Part shown: one piece after another, positions 21,976-28,768 of the stretch
Layout: each line of letters starts with the position of its first letter
How positions within the stretch are numbered: the first letter of the stretch is position 1
Source: UBA3774 sp045600025
Lineage (GTDB): Bacteria; Bacillota; Clostridia; Lachnospirales; Lachnospiraceae
DNA: 36,238 bases
Assembly: GCA_045600025.1 (NCBI GenBank)
Contig: JAZRXC010000003.1
Location: 1-36,238 of the forward strand
Reading direction: 5' to 3'
Position numbers and translations under genes: made by a program
Notes under the pieces: generated by a model
Databases searched by the model: none
Seen by the model: the letters and a program-made list of their open reading frames with translations, nothing else
Told to the model about the DNA's origin: nothing

Positions 21976-22344
21976 TTACAGTACTTCCGGAGCAAGTGAT
22001 ACGATCTTCATAAACTGCTTGTCACGAAGCTCTCTTGCTACCGGTCCGAAAATACGAGTTCCGCGGGGTGTCTTGTCATCACGAATGATAACTGCAGCGT
22101 TCTCATCAAATCTGATGTAGGAACCGTCTTTACGACGAGTGCTGTCAACTGTGCGGACTACAACTGCTTTTACTACATCGCCCTTCTTAACTACTCCGCC
22201 GGGAGTTGCGTCCTTGACGGAGGCAACGATTACGTCACCAATGTGAGCATATCTTCTGAGTGAACCGCCGAGAACACGGATGCAAAGGAGCTCTTTTGCG
22301 CCGGTATTGTCAGCGACCTTAAGTCTGCTTTCCTGTTGAATCAT
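21976..22344 (-). CDS. rplN: 50S ribosomal protein L14
   Basis: This 122-residue protein lies at the subunit interface. It shows 'MIQQESRLKVADNTGAKELLCIRVLGGS' (ends), 'GDVIVASVKDATPGGVVKKGDV', 'GSYIRFDENAAVIIRDDKTPRGTRIFGPVAREL' (key parts only). Length is exact for the family. It is flanked by rpsQ (14-base gap) and rplX (10-base gap). Confidence 0.97.
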   Translation of the reverse strand: MIQQESRLKVADNTGAKELLCIRVLGGSLRRYAHIGDVIVASVKDATPGGVVKKGDVVKAVVVRTVDSTRRKDGSYIRFDENAAVIIRDDKTPRGTRIFGPVARELRDKQFMKIVSLAPEVL

Positions 22345-22358
22345 ACCTGTCTCCTCCC

Positions 22359-22613
22359 TTACTTAGCTCTCTCAATTATCTCAACCAGGCGCCATCTCTT
22401 ATCCTTGGACAGAGGGCGGGTTTCCATAACCTTTACGGTATCACCGATTGCACAGGTGTTCTCTTCATCGTGTGCCTTCAGTTTGTAGGTTCTCTTCACA
22501 ATCTTGTTGTAAAGAGGATGCTTAACGTGGTCCTCGATAGCAACTACGATGGTCTTGTCCATCTTGTTGCTAACTACCTTGCCGGTACGAGTCTTTCTAA
22601 GATTTCTTTCCAT
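22359..22613 (-). CDS. rpsQ: 30S ribosomal protein S17
   Basis: This 84-residue OB-fold primary 16S rRNA-binding protein shows 'RNLRKTRTGKVVSNKMDKTIVVAI' (ends), 'HPLYNKIVKRTYKLKAHDE' and 'GDTVKVMETRPLSKDKRWRLVEI'. Normal length. Gaps of 14 bases on both sides. GGAGG ribosome binding site before the ATG. Confidence 0.97.
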   Translation of the reverse strand: MERNLRKTRTGKVVSNKMDKTIVVAIEDHVKHPLYNKIVKRTYKLKAHDEENTCAIGDTVKVMETRPLSKDKRWRLVEIIERAK

Positions 22614-22627
22614 GACTTTGTACCTCC

Positions 22628-22834
22628 TTAGTTATTAGCAGCTTTTTGCTGCATAACGGTCTGAATACGGGCTATGTTCTTGCGAACTTCCTTAATGCGT
22701 CCTGTGTTGTCGAGCTGGTTGGTCGCATTCTGGAATCTTAAATTGAAGAGCTCCTTCTTAGCTTCAACGAGCTGATTCTGTAACTGATCCAAGCTCATAT
22801 TCTGTAAATCCTGTAAATACTTTGTGCTCTTCAT
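22628..22834 (-). CDS. rpmC: 50S ribosomal protein L29
   Basis: This 68-residue helical protein near the exit tunnel contacts trigger factor and SRP. It shows 'LQNQLVEAKKELFNLRFQNATNQLDNT' (ends) and 'IKEVRKNIARIQTVMQQK'. Normal length. Its ATG overlaps the rplP stop by one base, so the two are translationally coupled. Confidence 0.96.
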   Translation of the reverse strand: MKSTKYLQDLQNMSLDQLQNQLVEAKKELFNLRFQNATNQLDNTGRIKEVRKNIARIQTVMQQKAANN

Positions 22835-23262
22835 TATTTGTCACCGCCTTCCATATCAGCCTTGGCTACGATCTTGCACTTGATAGGAAGCTTGTGCATA
22901 GCAAGACGAAGTGACTCACGTGCTATTTCTTCATCTACACCTGCTACCTCGAAGATAACGCGTCCGGGCTTAACAACAGCTACCCAGTACTCAACGGTTC
23001 CCTTACCGGAACCCATACGGGTTTCTGCGGGCTTTGTGGTTATAGGCTTGTCAGGGAAGATATCAATCCATACCTGACCACCACGCTTCATGTTACGGGT
23101 CATAGCAATACGAGCTGCCTCAATCTGGTTTGACTTAACCCATGCAGGCTCTGCTGCGATAAGGGCAAATTCACCATGAGTAATTCTATTGCCAGAGGTG
23201 ACCTTGCCGGCCATTGATCCGCGGAACTGCTTGCGGTGTTTTACTCTCTTAGGCATTAACAT
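22834..23262 (-). CDS. rplP: 50S ribosomal protein L16
   Basis: This 142-residue protein helps place the A-site tRNA. It starts MLMPKRVKHRKQFRG and shows 'ITHGEFALIAAEPAWVKSNQIEAAR' (ends), 'TRNMKRGGQVWIDIFPDKPIT', 'MGSGKGTVEYWVAVVKPGR' and 'EVAGVDEEIARESLRLAMHKLPI'. Normal length. It starts two bases after the rpsC stop; the GGGAG motif is about 14 bases away, so re-initiation by ribosomes ending rpsC probably matters. Confidence 0.97.
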   Translation of the reverse strand: MLMPKRVKHRKQFRGSMAGKVTSGNRITHGEFALIAAEPAWVKSNQIEAARIAMTRNMKRGGQVWIDIFPDKPITTKPAETRMGSGKGTVEYWVAVVKPGRVIFEVAGVDEEIARESLRLAMHKLPIKCKIVAKADMEGGDK

Positions 23263-23264
23263 GA

Positions 23265-23921
23265 TTAATCCACGCTCCCTTCTTTATTCTTTTTGGCGGG
23301 AAGCACTTCGCCTTTGTAAATCCATACCTTTACGCCAAGCTTGCCGTAAGTGGTATCTGCTTCCGCGAAACCATAGTCGATATCTGCGCGAAGAGTCTGA
23401 AGCGGAATAGTACCTTCGCTGTAGAACTCTGAACGAGCGATATCAGCTCCGCCGAGACGTCCGCTGACTGCTGCCTTAATACCCTTAGCTCCTGCCTTCA
23501 TGCTGCGCTGCATGTTGCTCTTAAGAGCGCGGCGGTAAGAAGTACGGTTCTCAAGCTGCTTGGCAATGTTCTCTGCTACAAGCTGAGCTTCCATATCAGG
23601 ATGTTTAACTTCCTTGATGTCCATGAAAAGCTTCTTAGCTGTAAGTTTCTGAGTCTCTGCCTTAAGCTTCTCGATCTCAGCACCGCCCTTGCCGATTACA
23701 AGACCGGGCTTAGCAGCCAGTACTGTAATCTTAACGCGGTCTGATGCTCTCTCGATTTCGATGCGGTCAATTCCTGCATCGTAGAGCTTCTTCTTTAAAA
23801 ACTTACGAATGTTGTAATCTTCTACGAGATTATCAGCAAAATCGCCTTCTGCATACCAGTTGGAATCCCAACCTTTGATAACTCCGACTCTGAGTCCATG
23901 AGGATTAACTTTCTGTCCCAT
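23265..23921 (-). CDS. rpsC: 30S ribosomal protein S3
   Basis: This 218-residue protein forms part of the mRNA entry channel and has a KH domain: 'GLVIGKGGAEIEKLKAETQKLT' around residues 76-97 carries the GxxG loop. The start MGQKVNPHGLRVGVIKGWDS and the C-terminal 'GAKGIKAAVSGRLGGADIARSE' are canonical. Normal length. It lies 11 bases after rplV. Confidence 0.97.
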   Translation of the reverse strand: MGQKVNPHGLRVGVIKGWDSNWYAEGDFADNLVEDYNIRKFLKKKLYDAGIDRIEIERASDRVKITVLAAKPGLVIGKGGAEIEKLKAETQKLTAKKLFMDIKEVKHPDMEAQLVAENIAKQLENRTSYRRALKSNMQRSMKAGAKGIKAAVSGRLGGADIARSEFYSEGTIPLQTLRADIDYGFAEADTTYGKLGVKVWIYKGEVLPAKKNKEGSVD

Positions 23922-23932
23922 ATCTCTCCTCC

Positions 23933-24319
23933 TTACCTTTCATCGAGCACTACAGTAATATGACTGGTTCTCTTGAGAATCCTATATGCTCTGCCCTGTG
24001 CTCTGGGTTTGATTCTCTTCATCGTAGGTCCCTGGTTAGCATAGCACTCTGCAACATAAAGGTTGTCTGCATTCAGACCCTGGTTATGTTCAGCATTTGC
24101 AATAGCTGATTTGAGAACCTTTGCGATGAGCTCTGAGCCGTATCTGGGGTTGTAAGTTACGATAGCCAGTGCGGTCTTTGCGTCTTTTCCACGGATTGCA
24201 TCTAATACAAAACATGCCTTTGTAGCTGAGATACGAGCGTTTGAAAGCTTTGCGCTGGGACGCTTGTTCTCTTCGGCATTTCTAAGTCTTCTAAGCTTAC
24301 TTCTATGTCCTTTTGCCAT
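23933..24319 (-). CDS. rplV: 50S ribosomal protein L22
   Basis: This 128-residue protein lines the exit tunnel with a long hairpin. It shows 'SNARISATKACFVLDAIRGKD', 'VLKSAIANAEHNQGLNADNLYVAE' (ends) and 'GPTMKRIKPRAQGRAYRILKRTSHITVVLDE' (key parts), the last being the tunnel loop region. A basic N-terminal extension (MAKGHRSKLRRLRN) precedes the usual start of the domain. Gap to rpsC: 11 bases. Confidence 0.97.
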   Translation of the reverse strand: MAKGHRSKLRRLRNAEENKRPSAKLSNARISATKACFVLDAIRGKDAKTALAIVTYNPRYGSELIAKVLKSAIANAEHNQGLNADNLYVAECYANQGPTMKRIKPRAQGRAYRILKRTSHITVVLDER

Positions 24320-24333
24320 CAGATGTTCCTCCT

Positions 24334-24609
24334 TTACTTAGTCTTCTTTTCGTCTTTGCCATGACCGCGATAGGTTCTAGTGGCAACGAACTCACCGAGT
24401 TTATGACCTACCATGTCCTCAGTGATGTATACCGGCACATGCTTGCGTCCGTCATGAACTGCAATTGTGTGACCTACCATCTGCGGGAATATGGTAGAAC
24501 GACGTGACCAGGTTTTAATAACGGTCTTCTGTCCTGAAGCATTGAGTGCGTCTACCTTCTTAAGAAGATGAGCATCTGCGAAAGGACCTTTCTTTAATGA
24601 ACGAGACAT
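24334..24609 (-). CDS. rpsS: 30S ribosomal protein S19
   Basis: This 91-residue protein of the 30S head pairs with S13. It shows 'MSRSLKKGPFADAHLLKKVDAL', 'IKTWSRRSTIFPQMVGHTIAVHDG' (ends), 'HVPVYITEDMVGHKLGEF' and 'TRTYRGH'. Normal length. Gaps are 13 and 14 bases to rplB and rplV. Confidence 0.97.
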   Translation of the reverse strand: MSRSLKKGPFADAHLLKKVDALNASGQKTVIKTWSRRSTIFPQMVGHTIAVHDGRKHVPVYITEDMVGHKLGEFVATRTYRGHGKDEKKTK

Positions 24610-24622
24610 TGATCTACCTCCC

Positions 24623-25468
24623 TTACTTCAACGTTCTGCCGTCGCGGCGTCTTACGATAAGCTTATTAGAAGCCTTCTTCTTAGCACGGGTCTTAAGTCC
24701 GAGTGCGGGCTTGCCCCAAGGAGTGCTGGGACCGGGTCTACCGATACCGGTCTTACCTTCACCACCACCATGAGGATGGTCGTTGGGGTTCATAACCGAA
24801 CCACGTACTGTAGGGCGAATACCCATGTGACGCTTGCGTCCTGCTTTACCGAGGTTAACCAGTGAATGCTCACCATTACCTACGATACCAATAGTTGCGC
24901 GGCAATCAAGTGGAACCATTCTCATTTCACCTGAAGGAAGTCTTAAGGTTGCCTTGCCGGCTTCCTTAGCCATAAGCTGGGCGCTGCCGCCTGCGCTTCT
25001 GACCATCTGACCACCCTTGCCGGGATGCATTTCAATGTTGTGTACTTCAGCACCGATCGGGATGTTTGCAAGAGGAAGGCAGTTGCCGAGTTTTGCTTCT
25101 GCTTTGTCGCCGCTCTCAACTATCATGCCGTCGGTAAGTCCTTCGGGAGCAAGGATGTATGCCTTCTCGCCGTCTGCATAGCAGATAAGTGCTATATTTG
25201 CGGTACGGTTGGGGTCATACTCGATGCCGATAACGGTTGCGGGAATGCCGTCCTTATGATTTCTCTTGAAATCGATGATTCTGTACTTCTGCTTAGCGCC
25301 GCCGCCATGATGACGAACGGTGATCTTGCCTTGTGCGTTTCTTCCGGCAGTCTTGTTCTTGGCAAGAACGAGGCTCTTTTCCGGAGTCTTCTTAGTAATC
25401 TCCGCATTGTCAAGGGAAGTCATCTGACGTCTTGACGATGTATACGGATTATACTTTTTAATACCCAT
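24623..25468 (-). CDS. rplB: 50S ribosomal protein L2
   Basis: This 281-residue protein is needed for peptidyl transferase activity and subunit joining. It shows '[17 protein letters not shown]', '[22 protein letters not shown]' (ends), '[15 protein letters not shown]' and the C-terminal '[30 protein letters not shown]' block, with the essential His of HPHGGG (key residues only). Normal length. The 52-base gap before it contains a perfect hairpin. Confidence 0.97.
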   Translation of the reverse strand: [281 protein letters not shown]

Positions 25469-25494
25469 TTGTCTTTTCTCCTTTTTTTATTCTC

Positions 25495-25512
25495 GCAGCA
25501 GTGGGCTGCTGC
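25495..25512 (-). other. Hairpin between rplW and rplB
   Basis: GCAGCAG and CTGCTGC form a perfect 7-bp stem around a 4-base loop in the 52-base gap. On the minus strand it is followed by an A-rich run that leads to the rplB ribosome binding site, so it is not a terminator. A role in mRNA processing or translation is possible. Confidence 0.5.
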
Positions 25513-25520
25513 ATAATTGC

Positions 25521-25820
25521 TTACAGTCCTTCGTAAAGATCGATAGATGCGCTATCGGCTGTAAGCTGCACAATTGCCTTCTTGGTCTTGGCGGTAGTTC
25601 CCTGAGTTAATCCACGACGACGCTTCTTGCCATCGCAATTCATGGTGTTAACCGACTTAACCTTTGTGCCGTTGAACATTTTTTCAACTGCTTCCTTAAT
25701 CTGATACTTGTTTGCTTCGGGATGTACATAGAATGTGTACTTCTTATCAGCGCCGGAAGCCATGCTCTTCTCTGTAATAACAGGTCTGAGGATTACGTCA
25801 TAATACTTGATGTTTGCCAT
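25521..25820 (-). CDS. rplW: 50S ribosomal protein L23
   Basis: This 99-residue protein at the tunnel exit docks trigger factor and SRP. It shows 'YYDVILRPVITEKSMA', 'KYTFYVHPEANKYQIKEAVEKMFN' (ends) and 'KVKSVNTMNCDGKKRRRGLTQG'. Normal length. Its ATG overlaps the rplD stop by one base, so it is translationally coupled to it. Confidence 0.97.
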   Translation of the reverse strand: MANIKYYDVILRPVITEKSMASGADKKYTFYVHPEANKYQIKEAVEKMFNGTKVKSVNTMNCDGKKRRRGLTQGTTAKTKKAIVQLTADSASIDLYEGL

Positions 25821-26440
25821 TATGCATATACCTCCTCAATCTTCTTGACTGCTGCCTTAGCTAATACAAGGCTGTCATACTTAAGAATATCAAATACGTT
25901 GATCTCATTTGCCTGTGCGGTCTTAACGCCTTCGATGTTACGAGCAGATGCGATAACAGTATTGTCTACGCCATCGAGCACGATGAGTGCCTTCTTGGCA
26001 TTCAGGGCTGCAAGGAACTCTACCATCTTCTTGGTCTTGATCTCGTCAAGCTTAATCTCATCGATTACAAAAAGCTTTTCGTCCTGAACCTTTGATGTAA
26101 GAGCTGACTTGATAGCGAGCTGCTTCTCTTTTTTGTTCATCTTGAAGCTGTAGTCACGAGGCTTCGGGGCAAATATGATTCCGCCGCCTTTCCACTGTGC
26201 AGCACGGATGGAACCCTGACGAGCATGTCCGGTGCCCTTCTGTCTCCAAGGCTTTCTGCCGCCACCGCTTACTTCGTTGCGGGTCTTGGCTGACTGAGTA
26301 CCCTGGCGCTTGTTAGCAAGCTGCTGTACTACTGCAAGATGTACAAGATGTTCGTTAATCTCTACGCCAAATACGGCGTCTGAAAGATTCATAGTGCCAA
26401 CTGCTTCGCCGGCCATATTGTAAACTTTAACTTCTGCCAT
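25820..26440 (-). CDS. rplD: 50S ribosomal protein L4
   Basis: This 206-residue protein extends a long loop into the exit tunnel. The loop is clear: 'RQGTQSAKTRNEVSGGGRKPWRQKGTGHARQGSIRAAQWKGGG' (ends only, about residues 45-87). In E. coli and several other bacteria L4 is the autoregulator of the S10 operon, acting on the leader before rpsJ, and the leader here could be its target. Length is normal. Gaps: 23 bases after rplC, overlap of one base with rplW. Confidence 0.97.
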   Translation of the reverse strand: MAEVKVYNMAGEAVGTMNLSDAVFGVEINEHLVHLAVVQQLANKRQGTQSAKTRNEVSGGGRKPWRQKGTGHARQGSIRAAQWKGGGIIFAPKPRDYSFKMNKKEKQLAIKSALTSKVQDEKLFVIDEIKLDEIKTKKMVEFLAALNAKKALIVLDGVDNTVIASARNIEGVKTAQANEINVFDILKYDSLVLAKAAVKKIEEVYA

Positions 26441-26463
26441 GATTGTTTCTCCTCCTTTCAGAT

Positions 26464-27093
26464 TTAAGCCTTAACGCTCTCTCTGATGGTAACCAGAGAC
26501 TTCTTGGCGCCAGGCACTGAACCCTTAACAAGGAGCAGGCCTTCCTCTGCGTCTACACGAACTACTTCAAGGTTCTGGATAGTGATCTTCTGGCTTCCCA
26601 TATGACCTGCCATCTTCTTGCCCTTGAATACTCTTGAAGGATCTGAGCAAGCACCGTTTGATCCGGCATGGCGATGATATTTTGAACCATGAGCCATCGG
26701 TCCACGATGCAGGCCGTGGCGCTTGATAGCACCGGCGTAGCCCTTACCCTTTGAAATAGCTGTTGCATCGATCTTATCGCCGGCAGCAAATACGTCAGCT
26801 TTGATCTCGCTTCCAACTTCCATAGTCTCGGCATCATCAAGTGCGAGCTCGCGGATATATCTCTTGCAAGATACTCCGGCCTTGTCAAACAGTCCCTTCT
26901 GGCACTTGTTGACAAGCTTTTCGCGCTTATCGCCGAAACCTACCTGAACTGCGCTGTATCCGTCTTTCTCAACGGTCTTGATCTGGGTTACAACGCAGGG
27001 ACCAGCAGAAAGAACGGTGACGGGTGTAAGTACACCATCTTCACCGAAAATCTGGGTCATGCCAACCTTTGTGGCTAAAATTGCTTTTTTCAT
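26464..27093 (-). CDS. rplC: 50S ribosomal protein L3
   Basis: This 209-residue protein reaches toward the peptidyl transferase centre. It shows 'KKAILATKVGMTQIFGEDG', 'GDKIDATAISKGKGYAGAIKRHG' (ends), 'HRGPMAHGSKYHRHAGSNGA' and 'KMAGHMGSQKITIQNLEVV'. Two ATGs are adjacent (27096 and 27093); the second is chosen because the AGGAGG then lies five bases away instead of two. The 88-base gap before it includes a perfect GAGCGC-TTA-GCGCTC hairpin. Confidence 0.96.
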   Translation of the reverse strand: MKKAILATKVGMTQIFGEDGVLTPVTVLSAGPCVVTQIKTVEKDGYSAVQVGFGDKREKLVNKCQKGLFDKAGVSCKRYIRELALDDAETMEVGSEIKADVFAAGDKIDATAISKGKGYAGAIKRHGLHRGPMAHGSKYHRHAGSNGACSDPSRVFKGKKMAGHMGSQKITIQNLEVVRVDAEEGLLLVKGSVPGAKKSLVTIRESVKA

Positions 27094-27110
27094 CATTTCC
27101 TCCTACAGCG

Positions 27111-27125
27111 GAGCGCTTAGCGCTC
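27111..27125 (-). other. Hairpin between rpsJ and rplC
   Basis: GAGCGC and GCGCTC pair perfectly around three bases just upstream of the rplC ribosome binding site. A second small stem (TCCTAT/ATAGGA) lies at about 27160-27173. Neither is followed by a T-run. Confidence 0.5.
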
Positions 27126-27181
27126 ATACTAGAATAATTTTTTTGCCCTGCTTCCTATATAATAGGATGTTTCGCTTGCTC

Positions 27182-27493
27182 TTATTTCATCTTGATGTCG
27201 ATGTAAACGCCGGCAGGCATCTCGAGACGTGAAAGGGCATCCACTGTCTTCTGATTGGGTGTGAGTATGTCGATGAGTCTCTTATGAGTTCTCTGCTCGA
27301 ACTGCTCACGAGAGTCCTTATACTTATGAACTGCACGAAGAATAGTAACTACTTCCTTCTTAGTAGGAAGCGGTACAGGTCCGCTAACCTCTGCGCCGGT
27401 TTTCTTTACAGTCTCGATAATCTTGGCTGCACTCTGATCTACCAGCTCATGCTCATAAGCCTTAAGTGTGATTCTCATTACTTGACTTGCCAT
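27182..27493 (-). CDS. rpsJ: 30S ribosomal protein S10 (NusE)
   Basis: This 103-residue protein sits in the 30S head and, as NusE, links NusG/NusB to transcription antitermination. It shows 'MRITLKAYEHELVDQSAAKII' (ends), 'GPVPLPTKKEVVTILRAVHKYKDSREQFEQRTHKRLI' (ends) and 'LSRLEMPAGVYIDIKM'. The start MASQVM at 27493 fits relatives; the open frame reaches 27580 but passes through the structured leader. The AAAGGAGG site is 11 bases before the ATG, separated by a run of seven T's; this spacing is long. It is the first gene of the S10 operon. Confidence 0.96.
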   Translation of the reverse strand: MASQVMRITLKAYEHELVDQSAAKIIETVKKTGAEVSGPVPLPTKKEVVTILRAVHKYKDSREQFEQRTHKRLIDILTPNQKTVDALSRLEMPAGVYIDIKMK

Positions 27494-27530
27494 AAAAAAA
27501 GTCGCCTCCTTTTCGCACTTTTCTAGAAAG
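27494..27530 (-). promoter_or_regulatory. Alternative helices around the rpsJ ribosome binding site
   Basis: AAAAGT (27517-27522) can pair either backward, with ACTTTC (27525-27530) as one hairpin, or forward, with ACTTTT next to the start codon (27497-27502), which places AAAAGGAGG in the loop. The forward helix ends in a T-run just before ATG. The two are mutually exclusive and could switch expression. Confidence 0.45.
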
Positions 27531-27717
27531 TACGACAAGCGGTGACTGTACACTTGCCCGTGTGTTTCTTTTCGTCCCACACGTCATCTCTGCCTCTATG
27601 CAGATAGTTTCGTGATACAGTGACTTGTCGCCAGTTTCCTAACTTGACATTCGCTCCGTGGAGTTCCCTACCACTGTGGGTAGCAACATCACACTTCGTC
27701 GCTATCAATGTCACAGC
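27494..27717 (-). ncRNA. Structured leader of the S10 operon
   Basis: The transcript should carry about 220 bases before rpsJ. The upstream domain is closed by TGACATT/AATGTCA (27707-27713 with 27645-27651) and holds a CTACC/GGTAG hairpin (27668-27683). The downstream domain is closed by CGACAAG/CTTGTCG (27624-27630 with 27533-27539) and ACTGTA/TACAGT (27616-27621 with 27545-27550), with two hairpins inside: CTGC/GCAG (27590-27603) and CGTGTG/CACACG (27559-27583). A three-way junction is likely. S10 leaders bound by L4 are known in other bacteria; I cannot say whether this matches one of those families. Confidence 0.75.
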
Positions 27718-27723
27718 TTGACC

Positions 27724-27752
27724 AATATACTACTAAACGAAAATAAATGCAA
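27724..27752 (-). promoter_or_regulatory. Main promoter of the S10-spc ribosomal cluster
   Basis: On the minus strand TTGCAT (27747-27752), a 17-base spacer and TATATT (27724-27729) form a sigma-A-type promoter, preceded by a very A/T-rich stretch (about 27755-27795) that could act as an UP element. Transcription should start near 27717. Confidence 0.75.
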
Positions 27753-27785
27753 GAGTTTTTTTTATTTATTTTTTACTTTATTTTA

Positions 27786-27812
27786 AAAAGATTTTCGCCC
27801 CGTTTCGGAGCG
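27786..27812 (-). terminator. Terminator after the TIM-barrel gene
   Basis: CGCTCCG (27806-27812) pairs with CGGGGCG (27796-27802; one G-U) around AAA, followed on the minus strand by AAAATCTTTTT. It lies just upstream of the ribosomal promoter and insulates the S10 operon. Confidence 0.7.
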
Positions 27813-27824
27813 GAATGTCTTATT

Positions 27825-28640
27825 TTATCCGAATACTCTCTTTAAGTACTCGATGCCCTGCTTGCAGCAGGTGTATGAATCCGGTAGCGGTCTGCACTCA
27901 ATACTGGTCCATTTGTCATAATTTGCTTCGTGGAGAACCTCCGCTGCCTCATAGAAATTGAAATGCTTATCGTCCGGAAGCTGCCGCTTAATGTCGGAGA
28001 CATGGAATAATACCAAACGGCTTAATGATCGTCTTATCGCCGCCTTGGTGTCGACATCTTCGAAATACATATGATATGTATCGCCGTTATATACAAGCCA
28101 CGGGGAATCAAACTTCTCCAAAAACTGCATGGTCCTTTCTGTTGAGCAGAAAAGATCGCCGTCAATGTGGTTTATTTGCTCCATTACAAAGGGAGTCTTT
28201 ATCTGCTCTGCGTAATCGAGCACCTCTCCCACACTGTCGGTAAGGATAGACTCAAACTCCGCTGCCGAGCGGTCGAGCTGACGACCACGGATGAATCCGA
28301 CCAGAATCTGTGAATCAAGCTCCTTTGCAAGGTCGAGCTGACGCTTTAAGCGTTCAACGGTCGCCTTTCTCATCACGGGATCCGGATGAGTCATGCTCAT
28401 ACCTTCATTTAAATATGCGAGTCCGGTGGTGACCGCCGAAGCATGTATTCCGTAGCCATCTATCTGGCGCTTAAGAAGAGCACCGTCATATCCTGCGGGA
28501 TCCTGAACCTGAAGCTCGATTCCGTCAAAGCCGAGCTCTGCCGCAATCTTGGCGCATTCCTCATAAGTCTTGCCGCGAAGGGGAAATGGAATGGTGTCCG
28601 GAAGGGGTCTGTCTACTGCGCAAACACTGAATTTCATCAT
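27825..28640 (-). CDS. Sugar phosphate isomerase/epimerase-like TIM-barrel protein
   Basis: This 271-residue protein resembles the AP_endonuc_2 / xylose isomerase-like family, which includes sugar epimerases, hydroxypyruvate isomerases and inosose dehydratases. Metal ligands in this family come from a Glu after strand 5, and here 'FVMEQINHID' near the middle, 'LVYNGDTYHMYFED', 'LFHVSDIKRQ' and 'SIECRPLPDSY' supply Glu, Asp, His and Glu. The N-terminus begins 'MMKFSVCAVDRPLPDTIPF'; either of two adjacent ATGs may be used, since AGGTGA lies just upstream. It is monocistronic, with its own promoter and terminator. The substrate is unknown; no sugar transport or kinase gene is near. Confidence 0.85.
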   Translation of the reverse strand: MMKFSVCAVDRPLPDTIPFPLRGKTYEECAKIAAELGFDGIELQVQDPAGYDGALLKRQIDGYGIHASAVTTGLAYLNEGMSMTHPDPVMRKATVERLKRQLDLAKELDSQILVGFIRGRQLDRSAAEFESILTDSVGEVLDYAEQIKTPFVMEQINHIDGDLFCSTERTMQFLEKFDSPWLVYNGDTYHMYFEDVDTKAAIRRSLSRLVLFHVSDIKRQLPDDKHFNFYEAAEVLHEANYDKWTSIECRPLPDSYTCCKQGIEYLKRVFG

Positions 28641-28672
28641 AATATCACCTGCAACTGTTAAATACTGACTAT

Positions 28673-28701
28673 ATTGTAGAACTCTTTTTAATTCAAATCA
28701 A
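28673..28701 (-). promoter_or_regulatory. Promoter of the TIM-barrel gene
   Basis: On the minus strand TTGATT (28696-28701), a 17-base spacer and TACAAT (28673-28678) fit a sigma-A promoter. The start codon follows about 33 bases after the -10 box. Confidence 0.7.
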
Positions 28702-28715
28702 CATATTATCCTGCT

Positions 28716-28746
28716 AAAAAAATGCGGTAACAATTGTTACCGCATT
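28716..28746 (-). terminator. Terminator of the YtrA-type ABC operon
   Basis: AATGCGGTAAC (28721-28731) and GTTACCGCATT (28736-28746) form a perfect 11-bp stem with an AATT loop, followed on the minus strand by seven T's running into 28716. It lies just after the permease stop at 28769. Confidence 0.85.
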
Positions 28747-28768
28747 ACAGTTTTTAAAAAGTTTTTTG

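Noticed and set aside
27494..27714. Open frames in the S10 leader, including an extension of rpsJ and a 63-codon frame
   Set aside because: They run through paired stems, have no ribosome binding site, and do not resemble S10 relatives.
27531..27717. T-box riboswitch before rpsJ
   Set aside because: The conserved T-box sequence (AGGGTGGNACCGCG-like) and a specifier stem are absent.
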